Assembly (NCBI RefSeq): GCF_002934455.1 | Contig: NZ_PTIR01000008.1 | Location: 186,001 to 250,000 of the forward strand | DNA from: Trinickia symbiotica | GTDB lineage: Bacteria; Pseudomonadota; Gammaproteobacteria; Burkholderiales; Burkholderiaceae | Reading direction: 5' to 3' | DNA: 64,000 nucleotides | In this document: positions 36,535 through 44,174 of the stretch, in pieces | Position numbering within the stretch: the first letter of the stretch is position 1 | Layout of the letters: every line of letters begins with the position of its first letter | Translations under genes and position numbers: made by a program | The notes under the pieces: generated by a model | Told to the model about the DNA's origin: nothing | The model's input: only the letters and a program-made list of their open reading frames with translations | Databases searched by the model: none

Positions 36535-37728
36535 ATGCGACTCCTATTTGTCATCGGCAATCTGAGCGACTATCACGTGCCTCGCTACGAAGCACTGGCC
36601 GAGCTCGCGTCCGCTCGCGGCCATGAGTTGTCGCTCGTCGAGGTGTTCGGCCGCTCGAGTGTCTATCGCTTTCCGCAGGATCGGCGCGCCGCCTTCTTCG
36701 ATAGCGCACCGTCGAATGTCCTCACCTTGATCGAAGATGCCGGCGATGACGACGGGCGCTGGCCGCTCGTGAGTGCGAGATTGCTTGCTGCGCTGCGGCG
36801 GTGCGCGCCGGATGTCATCGTGACGCTCGGCTACAACACCAGCTATTCGCTGCTGTTGTTGGCGTTGAAGCTCATCCGCAAGCGGTTCTCTTTGATCTAT
36901 ATGTCGGACTCGAAGGCCGATGACGGCCGGCGGTTCGCCATCAAGGAACGCCTGAAGCGCTCGCTGGTGTCGAAGTTCGACGCCGCGTTGGTTGCCGGCG
37001 AAAAGCATCGCCGCTACGCGCAATCGCTCGGCATCCCCATGACACGATCCCGAATCGGATTCGATGTCATCGACGTCGAGTACTTCGCGCAGGCGGCCCG
37101 CGCCGCACTGACGAGCGAACCGGAGATACGCGAGAAGTTCGCGCTTCCCGCGCGCTACATCGTTTGCGTCAGCCGCTTTGTACAACGCAAGAACCTCCAT
37201 TTGCTCATCGACGCCTACTGTCAGTCGTGCGTGCACAAGTCGGGGCTGTCGCTCGTGCTCGTCGGACAGGGTCCAGACGAGCATGCCATTCGCGAGCACA
37301 TCGATCGACGCGGGATGAAGGATCGGATCACGATTATCGATTCTGTCACGAACGCGGATATGCCCGGCCTCTATGCGCTGGCGGAATTCATCGTGCTCGC
37401 CAGCGCATTCGATCAGTGGGGTCTGTGCATCAGCGAGGCCTTCGCGGCCGGCAAACCCGCTATCGTGACGCGAACCTGCGGCGTGGCCGACGAGCTCGTC
37501 GTGGATGGCGTGAACGGCTTCGTCGTCGAGCCTGGCGATACCGGTGCGCTAAGCGAAAGGATGGTGTGGCTCGCGACGAACGCTCAGCTGCGCACGCGCT
37601 TGGCCCAGGCGGCTCAGGCGTCGGTGCGCCGCTGGACGCCCGCCCTCTTTGCGAAGAATGTCATCGAACTGGCCGAGCAACTGACGGGGGCGACCGTCCG
37701 TCCTCGCGCGGCCGCCGTCGAAAGCTAG
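36535..37728 (+). CDS. Glycosyltransferase family 4 protein
   Basis: A 397-residue GT-B glycosyltransferase. The N-terminal Rossmann start is MRLLFVIGNLSDYHVPRYEA; the C-terminal donor-binding half has 'YIVCVSRFVQRKNLHLLIDA' and the E-x7-E region 'CISEAFAAGKPAIVTRTCGV'. The upstream frame is open to 36364 but lacks homology-like sequence, so the ATG at 36535 is preferred. Together with the two FemAB/GNAT-like genes that follow it may supply a sugar or modification to the exopolysaccharide locus, but it is not in the same transcription unit as far as can be seen. Confidence 0.9.
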   Translation: MRLLFVIGNLSDYHVPRYEALAELASARGHELSLVEVFGRSSVYRFPQDRRAAFFDSAPSNVLTLIEDAGDDDGRWPLVSARLLAALRRCAPDVIVTLGYNTSYSLLLLALKLIRKRFSLIYMSDSKADDGRRFAIKERLKRSLVSKFDAALVAGEKHRRYAQSLGIPMTRSRIGFDVIDVEYFAQAARAALTSEPEIREKFALPARYIVCVSRFVQRKNLHLLIDAYCQSCVHKSGLSLVLVGQGPDEHAIREHIDRRGMKDRITIIDSVTNADMPGLYALAEFIVLASAFDQWGLCISEAFAAGKPAIVTRTCGVADELVVDGVNGFVVEPGDTGALSERMVWLATNAQLRTRLAQAAQASVRRWTPALFAKNVIELAEQLTGATVRPRAAAVES

Positions 37729-37762
37729 TGCCCGCGGCTCGCACGGCCTTCCCTGGGCAATC

Positions 37763-38788
37763 TCAAAGGTTCGGCGCGAAAGTTTGATTGGTCTTCGTCA
37801 TGACACCGCGCTTGAGCGTGCGAACGACGGCGTATGCGGTGCTCATTCGTTCGACGCGGAGCCGTTGCTTGAGCGCCGCACCGAAGCCGTTGAGAAAATG
37901 GAAGGTGGATGCGTTGCCGAAACCGTCGAAGTCGAAAGTCAGCTCACGACGGATCGCTTCCTGAACCGCCGTCCAGAGCAGCAGGCTGATCGTTCCGCTA
38001 TGGGCGCCCGGAGTCCGCGTCGAAATCAGGTAGTACATCGTGTGCCTGTCCCAAACGAGGCCGATTGCACCGACGAGCCGCGCGTGCTCGTACGCGCCGA
38101 GCAGGCATCCGGCGCGGCGCTCGACGAACGCGTTGACGAGCGCGCCCATGATCGCGCTGCCGTAGGCGTTCCGCCGCGATCGCGAGGCGAGGTTCGATTC
38201 GTAAAATCGCAGAAATTCGCTCGTATCGTCGATGGGCACGACCTCGAGCGCCTTGCGCGCGCTGCGGATCGCGTTGCGCGTTTTGGAATCCATGCGCGTC
38301 CATACCTCGCTCGCCCTGCAAAGCGGTGAGATCTGCAACGTGTAGCGTGCGGATACGGTAAAACCGTGCAGCGCGAATGCCAGTGCATCCTTCACGTGAT
38401 AGTCGAACAACTGCGAAAAACTCTCCACGCTGGGCAGTTGCTCGATGAGCCGCGACGTCACCTGCAAGCGGTAGCGCAGTTCGTGAGCGGCATCGAGCCC
38501 CATTGGCAGGATTGCCGGGCCTAACGTTCGCGTGAGGGGCGGCAGGCCGCAGACGCGCCATATGCCCTTGCGCGTGACGTGATAAGGCAATTCGCCCAGC
38601 ACTTGATTGCCGTGGACGACGCGCGCCGATTTCCACTGTCCGTCGGTCGCGATATCGAGCCACCACGGCTCATGGAAAATCGACAGGGCCGACGAAGCGT
38701 CGAGCGGAGGGGAACCGCCCGCGATAGCAGACGCTATGTCGGGAACCCCGCGAAGTCGCAGCGCGCTTCCATCATAGGTGAACGTCAC
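37763..38788 (-). CDS. FemAB/GNAT-like acyltransferase
   Basis: A 341-residue cytoplasmic protein with the FemAB/GNAT double-domain look. 'IFHEPWWLDIATDGQWKSA' near the N-terminus, 'WTRMDSKTRNAIRSARKALE' in the middle and 'FDFDGFGNASTFHFLNGFGA' near the C-terminus are typical of the uncharacterised sugar- or peptide-modifying members found in polysaccharide clusters. A GTG start at 38788 is chosen because GGAGGAGA lies just upstream; the open frame beyond it to 38992 runs into the promoter region. It is divergent from the next gene, 120 bases apart. Confidence 0.85.
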   Translation of the reverse strand: MTFTYDGSALRLRGVPDIASAIAGGSPPLDASSALSIFHEPWWLDIATDGQWKSARVVHGNQVLGELPYHVTRKGIWRVCGLPPLTRTLGPAILPMGLDAAHELRYRLQVTSRLIEQLPSVESFSQLFDYHVKDALAFALHGFTVSARYTLQISPLCRASEVWTRMDSKTRNAIRSARKALEVVPIDDTSEFLRFYESNLASRSRRNAYGSAIMGALVNAFVERRAGCLLGAYEHARLVGAIGLVWDRHTMYYLISTRTPGAHSGTISLLLWTAVQEAIRRELTFDFDGFGNASTFHFLNGFGAALKQRLRVERMSTAYAVVRTLKRGVMTKTNQTFAPNL

Positions 38789-38908
38789 TTGGGTCTCCTC
38801 CCCACTGCTTTTCCTCGCGATGCAAGAGCCATACCATGCTTGCCGAGTGCGCCAACCGGGCAAGCTACATGCTTGCTGTGGGTATGGCGTTGATGAGGGT
38901 GGGACGAC

Positions 38909-40081
38909 ATGCTGGCCAGGGTTGCAACATTGCCGTATCCGGTCCGCGCGGCTGCCGGGGCTGCGCTTAGGCGCGAAGTGCGCAAGGTTCATTCGAGGGA
39001 GGAGTTCGCCGCATTACGTGATTCGTGGGAGGCGCTTGCCGCCAATGTCCCGGACTGCCCCGGGCATATGACGTTCGACTACTGCGAGCTCGCGGCTCAG
39101 CGCGTATTGACGAAAGGCGGATCGGTCAGCGTGGCGATGGTGTTCAGCGGCTCGGCTTTAGTCGCCTTATGGCCTCTCGCAATCGTCACGAAGGGCTTGG
39201 TGCGCATGGCAAAAGGGCTCACGTGTGGAACCGGTGACGAATACGGTGGGCCGCTCGTCGATGCGCGCGCGAATGCCGCGGTCTATGCAGCGGCGGTCGC
39301 CGCGGTACGGCAAGTGGATGCCGATGTGCTCGAAGTCGCGCTCGTCCGAAACGGAAGCCCGCTGCAGCGCGCGCTCGATCAGGGTTTGCCGCAATCGTGG
39401 GTGCGCTCGCTGCTGCCTGAGCGGTGGCGGGGACTGCCTGGATTCACTGCGTCGTTGCGCGACTTCCCGCGTTGGGACGATTACGTCTCGACTCGATCCA
39501 AGTCGCTTCGCAGCACGCTGCGGTACAGGCACAAGCGGCTCGATGCGCAAGGTCGTGCGGAGTTCGGATGGTGCCGAACCGTCAGCGACGCCGCGTTCGT
39601 GCTGAGGTGGCTCCTCGAAAACAAGCGACGGTGGGCCCGCACGCACGGCGCCTACGTCCCCTATCTGCGTGACGATGGCCTGAGGGATTTCTTTGTCGCA
39701 CTCGCACGGCGAACGGACCTGCGGACAACGCCGATCGTCTCCTATGTGCGCGTGGATGGCGTACCCGTTGCGGCGTCGATCAATCTCGTCGGAACGCGGA
39801 CCGTCGAGGGACTCGTCACGACTTATGACGAGAGGTTCGCCGCCTGCTCGGTCGGCGCCCTGCTTGCGGAATTCCTCGTCAAATGGGCGCATTCTACGCA
39901 TCGAAATTTCGACTTTCGACCGCTTTACGCCACTTACAAAGAAAGCTGGGCAAATTGCCGGACCTGGCACGAAACGAGGGTTGCCGTCATTCAGCCGCGC
40001 GGGCGTCTTATCGAGCTTTCGCAGCTCCTCGTTCTGCTCGGCCGTGTCAAGAGAAAGCTGCTTGGCGAGCGGGCGGCCTGA
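38909..40081 (+). CDS. GNAT/BcsL-CelD-like acetyltransferase
   Basis: A 390-residue protein of the group annotated as GNAT acetyltransferase in cellulose/polysaccharide biosynthesis (CelD/BcsL-like). Recognisable segments are 'FDYCELAAQRVLTKGG', 'RSTLRYRHKRLDAQGRAEF' and 'NFDFRPLYATYKESWANC'. No signal peptide. GAGGGTGG ribosome site precedes the ATG. It ends 500 bases before wecB and is likely to be functionally tied to the exopolysaccharide locus; the modified group is unknown. Confidence 0.85.
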   Translation: MLARVATLPYPVRAAAGAALRREVRKVHSREEFAALRDSWEALAANVPDCPGHMTFDYCELAAQRVLTKGGSVSVAMVFSGSALVALWPLAIVTKGLVRMAKGLTCGTGDEYGGPLVDARANAAVYAAAVAAVRQVDADVLEVALVRNGSPLQRALDQGLPQSWVRSLLPERWRGLPGFTASLRDFPRWDDYVSTRSKSLRSTLRYRHKRLDAQGRAEFGWCRTVSDAAFVLRWLLENKRRWARTHGAYVPYLRDDGLRDFFVALARRTDLRTTPIVSYVRVDGVPVAASINLVGTRTVEGLVTTYDERFAACSVGALLAEFLVKWAHSTHRNFDFRPLYATYKESWANCRTWHETRVAVIQPRGRLIELSQLLVLLGRVKRKLLGERAA

Positions 40082-40280
40082 GCGAATTCGGCCGTTGCCA
40101 ATGCTGGCGGCAAGCTGGTTGAATTCGCTTGCGACGGGTACGCGTTGCTAGCGATCGGCCGCATACGCGGACTTCCCATACGCGCACAGCGTCGGCGGCG
40201 ACTACCGGCGACTGGTGCGCGGACAGGCGGGGTGTTGGTTTTCCGCTGGTAAAAATTGGCGCACGAACGCGGCAAATAAC

Positions 40281-40388
40281 GCAAACGTTTGCGAATTGAA
40301 GGCGCAAACGATTAACGAATTGAGCTCCATTTTTTTTAAGGTCAAATTGACAAAATTTGACTATTTCGTGGACCGATCTGTTTATAAT
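40281..40388 (+). promoter_or_regulatory. Regulatory region and -10 element upstream of the wecB operon
   Basis: The AT-rich 500-base gap before wecB holds several ordered signals. A direct repeat GCAAACG-N4/5-CGAATTGA occurs at 40281-40299 and 40304-40323; its first copy begins with the palindrome GCAAACGTTTGC (40281-40292). An inverted repeat GTCAAAT-N7-ATTTGAC (40341-40361) follows. A perfect TATAAT lies at 40383-40388; TTGACT at 40357-40362 is 20 bases upstream, longer than ideal, so activation may be needed. The implied leader before wecB is about 190 bases. Confidence 0.55.
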
Positions 40389-40582
40389 GCGGTCCGCTCG
40401 GGGAAGCGCTGCCAAAGCTGGCGCGCCTTCAGGAGACCATTTCCAGCGGCATCGAACGTCGAGGCATCTGTCGAGGCTGTCCGCATCGGGCATTCGTCTA
40501 GCGTCAAAGCGTTTTATCGTTTCTGCGGGGCTTTGCCTTGGGGGCGAAAAAGCGTTAACGAAACGTTAACAAATCCAAGACT

Positions 40583-41803
40583 ATGGCCGCGCGAATATTG
40601 TCGATATTTGGTACACGCCCGGAAGCCATCAAAATGGCTCCGCTCGTCATGCAGCTCGAACTGGAAACGGAGATCGAATCGATCGTCTGCGTGACGGGGC
40701 AACACGGCTCGATGCTCAGTCAGGTGCTCGACCTGTTCGGTCTCGTGCCGAGCTACGACCTCGCGCTGATGAAAGTCGACCAGACGCTCAACGGCCTGAC
40801 TGCCCGCCTCGTTGCCGCCCTCGACGAAGTCCTCATCACCGAACAGCCCGATCGTGTGCTCGTCCACGGCGACACGACGACAGCCGCTGCCGCGGCGATC
40901 GCGGCTTTTCATCGCGGCATTGCGATCGGACATGTCGAAGCCGGGTTGCGCACGGGCAATATGCGGCAGCCCTGGCCCGAGGAAATGAATCGCCGCGTCG
41001 TAGACGTCATGAGCGACCTGATGTTTGCACCGACTGCACGCTCGAAGGCGAACCTCGCGGCCGAGCGGCTGCAAGGCAAGATCATCGTGACGGGAAACAC
41101 GGTGATCGACGCGCTGCTGGCGACCGCGGCCCGCATAGACGGCGATGCGGCGCTGCGCGGCCGACTCGATGCCGAATTGCCGACGCTCGACGATACCTTG
41201 CCTTTGCTGTTGGTCACGGGGCACCGCCGGGAGAGCTTCGGCGACGGCTTTGCCCGCATCTGCGAAGCGCTTAACGACCTCGCCCGTACCGGGCGCGTAC
41301 AGATCGTCTACCCCGTCCACCTCAATCCGAATGTGCGCGGTCCGGTGCAGGAGACACTCGGCGGCGTGCCCAACGTCCACCTCATCGAACCGCTCGATTA
41401 TCTCGGCTTCGTCAGGCTCATGCAGCGCGCAGCCATCATCCTGACCGACTCGGGCGGTGTGCAGGAGGAGGCGCCGGCTCTCGGCAAGCCGGTGCTCGTG
41501 ATGCGCGACGTGACCGAGCGCCCGGAGGCGGTGGAGGCCGGCACGGTGCGTCTCGTCGGCACCAGTCGCCGTGGCATCCATGACGCGGTGCTGGCCTGCG
41601 TCGAACAGCTTGGCGATTCGCGCGCCGCTTTGCCGCGCAATCCGTATGGCGATGGCCGGGCATCCGAACGGATCGCGGCCGTGCTGGCCGGCCGACCCTA
41701 TGACGAGTTCGGGAGCGACGCCATGCCAGTAGTAGCCGCCGCCGCGTGCGCACAATCCGCGCGCCGCGAGCTCGACGCGCACGCCGGCGCCGAATTGCCC
41801 TGA
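40583..41803 (+). CDS. wecB: UDP-N-acetylglucosamine 2-epimerase (non-hydrolysing)
   Basis: A 406-residue epimerase converting UDP-GlcNAc to UDP-ManNAc in the cytoplasm. Motifs: FGTRPEAIKMAP (about 9-20), 'HVEAGLRTG', 'VTGHRRESFG' and 'ILTDSGGVQEEAPALGKPV'. Length is slightly above the usual 370-380 because of a C-terminal tail. It heads the exopolysaccharide operon. In E. coli WecB supplies the ManNAc needed for the NfrA/NfrB-dependent glycan, so finding wecB in front of nfrBA-like genes supports a ManNAc-containing polymer here. Confidence 0.95.
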   Translation: MAARILSIFGTRPEAIKMAPLVMQLELETEIESIVCVTGQHGSMLSQVLDLFGLVPSYDLALMKVDQTLNGLTARLVAALDEVLITEQPDRVLVHGDTTTAAAAAIAAFHRGIAIGHVEAGLRTGNMRQPWPEEMNRRVVDVMSDLMFAPTARSKANLAAERLQGKIIVTGNTVIDALLATAARIDGDAALRGRLDAELPTLDDTLPLLLVTGHRRESFGDGFARICEALNDLARTGRVQIVYPVHLNPNVRGPVQETLGGVPNVHLIEPLDYLGFVRLMQRAAIILTDSGGVQEEAPALGKPVLVMRDVTERPEAVEAGTVRLVGTSRRGIHDAVLACVEQLGDSRAALPRNPYGDGRASERIAAVLAGRPYDEFGSDAMPVVAAAACAQSARRELDAHAGAELP

Positions 41804-41823
41804 ACACGCCGTCGCGCGCACCC

Positions 41824-44163
41824 ATGCGCGCCCGGTCCCGTTGCCCTTTTCGACATCAGACCAACGTGAATCCAGCTCTCGCATCGTGCGCCGATCGTGC
41901 GCCAGGTATACGGCCTAACCCGGTTATTCGTCGCCTGACGGTCGCCGCTTCGTGGCTGCTAGGCTGCTCGCTCGCGGCTGTGGGCAGCGGCGCGTCGGCG
42001 CAACCGGCCGCACCCGCGGCGGCCTCCGCCGTCGAGGCGCCCGCGCGCGTGGGAGACTTCGCACAGGCGCTCGCCAACCCGGGCAACAGCGTGACCGCGC
42101 GCACCGTCGTGTTGAGCCGCCTTGGCGTGCGCGACACGGTCCTGCTCGACGCGCCGCAATCGATCCGCGAATACTATTTGCCGGTCCCCGCCGGCGTGCC
42201 GCTCGACGGCGCTGAATTGCACGTCGATGCCGACTATCTGCGCGCCGACGGCGGTCGGACGACGATGCTGGTCTCGCTCGATGGCTCGCCGGTATTGGCA
42301 CGCGGCTTCACGCAGCCGAGCGGCGACGCGGCCGCCGCGCTCGGCGTGAGCGGCGATCCGCGTGCGAGCGGATTTGTCCGCGTCGCGTTCACGTGGTCGT
42401 CGGTGATCGATAACGCGGTGTGCGCGGACCAGACCGCGATCGGCAATGTGCTGCGCGTCGCGCCGACCACGCGCCTCACGTATCGCTACGACGCGAACGA
42501 CGTGAAAGACCTCCGCACGGCGTTGACGGCGTTGCCGCAAACGCCGTCGATCGTCATCGCGGCGCAGCACGTTGATGCGCCGAGCTACGATGCCGCCTGG
42601 CGCGCCGCCGCACTGATGCAGCGCGACGGACGCGAAGTCTCGATCCATGCCTGGCCGAAAGTAGGCGACACAATCGACCTCGGCACGCTCAACGTGCCTG
42701 CCGCGCTGCGCGTATTGCCCGCTTTCGCCGCGCTCGCGGCAGGCGGAAACCACCGGCTCGCAAGCGATGCGGAAATTGGCGCGTTGGTCGCACTCGCGCC
42801 CGAGCGCGTATGGTCCGCCAACGTGATAGTCGCCGACGATGCGCTGCGCGCGGCGCTCAACGCATCGCTCGACGCATTGCAAGCGCAGGCCCAAAGCGTC
42901 TCTCGTGAAGATGCCGACGCGCTCGACGCTTGGCGCAAGCGTGCGCTGGCGCCGCTTGCGACGCCGCTGGCGGCGGGGGAAACCCGGCTCGTGCATCTCG
43001 GCGGGCAGGCGGCGATCGTCGTAAGCGACAGCAAGGCGATCGACGTGCTCGCGCAAGCATGGCGTCCCGTCGATGTATCGGACCAGCTCGTCGTGCACGA
43101 CATCGAGAGCGGCGCGAACGGCAAGGCCGACGTCGTCGCGCTCGCGGCGCTGGGCGGCGAGCCGCGTTCGGTCGACGTTAGAGGCGAGGCGTCGTGGAGC
43201 GCGGCCTTCGACACGGGCGCCGTTGCGAGCGCCGGACGTCTGCCCAAGGACGTCGTGCTCGATCTGGCCGCCGCGCCGAACAGCTCCGGCAACCGGCCGG
43301 TCGCTTCGATCTACTTCAACGACGTGCTGATCGGCGCGAAGCTGCTCGACGCGAATGGCCGCACGCAACGCGTCGTAGCCGCCATTCCGCCCTACGCGCT
43401 GGCCGCGCGCAACGTGCTGCGCGTGACGTTCAAGCGTCCGCCCGACGGCGGCTGCACGACCCGGCTCGGGTACCCGGTCGCCGTGCTGCCGAGCAGCCAT
43501 CTGACGCTCGCGCGCGGCGACGGCGACGACAGTTTCACCGGCATGGTGGCGCGCTTCGCGCAGAGCGCCAACCTCATGATCCCCGCGTCGTATCTGGCCG
43601 ACGCGCCCGCGACACTGCGGCGCGTCGCGCGCCTCGCGGACGCGGTCGGTGTTGCCCCGCAGCGTGCCGTGCTAACCGTGACGCCCGACGGACAGGATGC
43701 GACGCCGGCCGGACCCTTCTTCGCGATCGACGTGCCGCTTGCCGGCGCCAAATCGCACGTACGCGTCGCCAACGATGGGCTCTCGATTCTGGGTCCCGAC
43801 GAGGCGCCGCTCTACGATGTCGGCGGTGTCGCGAAGCTGACGGGCATCGGCGTTCTCGATGTGGAGCATGCGGGCGGCACGGCGGGCGTGGTGTATCGCA
43901 GCGTCGGCACGCACGCACCGATCCTGCCGACATCGTTTCAGCTTGCGCGAGGCGACGTCGCGGTGATCGACAGCAGCGGCGTGCTGCGGCAGCTCGATAC
44001 CGTGCACGCGGGCTCACTGCCCGAAGGCAGCGCCGCGACCCCGTGGACGCAGCAGTGGCTCATGTGGGTCGTGCCGGCCGCGATCGTAGCCGCCTTCGCC
44101 GTATTGCTCCTGCTGGCTTCGTTCGTGCGCCGGAGCAAGGAGCGCAACCGGGCTGGCGAGTGA
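41824..44163 (+). CDS. BcsB-like periplasmic cellulose synthase subunit homologue
   Basis: About 779 residues from ATG 41824; a GTG at 41866 is an equally possible start, since neither has a clear ribosome site. A Sec signal (about residues 37-63) leads into a large periplasmic part with BcsB-type jelly-roll/ferredoxin-like repeats ('GVRDTVLLDAPQSIREYYLP', 'FTWSSVIDNAVCADQTAIG', 'LRVTFKRPPDGGCTT'), ending in one transmembrane helix (WLMWVVPAAIVAAFAVLLLL) and a short basic tail. In cellulose synthase BcsB guides the polymer through the periplasm. E. coli NfrAB loci have no such subunit, so this is an unusual partner for an NfrB-like synthase. GTGA/ATG overlap with the next gene shows coupling. 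Confidence 0.8.
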   Translation: MRARSRCPFRHQTNVNPALASCADRAPGIRPNPVIRRLTVAASWLLGCSLAAVGSGASAQPAAPAAASAVEAPARVGDFAQALANPGNSVTARTVVLSRLGVRDTVLLDAPQSIREYYLPVPAGVPLDGAELHVDADYLRADGGRTTMLVSLDGSPVLARGFTQPSGDAAAALGVSGDPRASGFVRVAFTWSSVIDNAVCADQTAIGNVLRVAPTTRLTYRYDANDVKDLRTALTALPQTPSIVIAAQHVDAPSYDAAWRAAALMQRDGREVSIHAWPKVGDTIDLGTLNVPAALRVLPAFAALAAGGNHRLASDAEIGALVALAPERVWSANVIVADDALRAALNASLDALQAQAQSVSREDADALDAWRKRALAPLATPLAAGETRLVHLGGQAAIVVSDSKAIDVLAQAWRPVDVSDQLVVHDIESGANGKADVVALAALGGEPRSVDVRGEASWSAAFDTGAVASAGRLPKDVVLDLAAAPNSSGNRPVASIYFNDVLIGAKLLDANGRTQRVVAAIPPYALAARNVLRVTFKRPPDGGCTTRLGYPVAVLPSSHLTLARGDGDDSFTGMVARFAQSANLMIPASYLADAPATLRRVARLADAVGVAPQRAVLTVTPDGQDATPAGPFFAIDVPLAGAKSHVRVANDGLSILGPDEAPLYDVGGVAKLTGIGVLDVEHAGGTAGVVYRSVGTHAPILPTSFQLARGDVAVIDSSGVLRQLDTVHAGSLPEGSAATPWTQQWLMWVVPAAIVAAFAVLLLLASFVRRSKERNRAGE

Positions 44164-44174
44164 GCTTGGACGCC

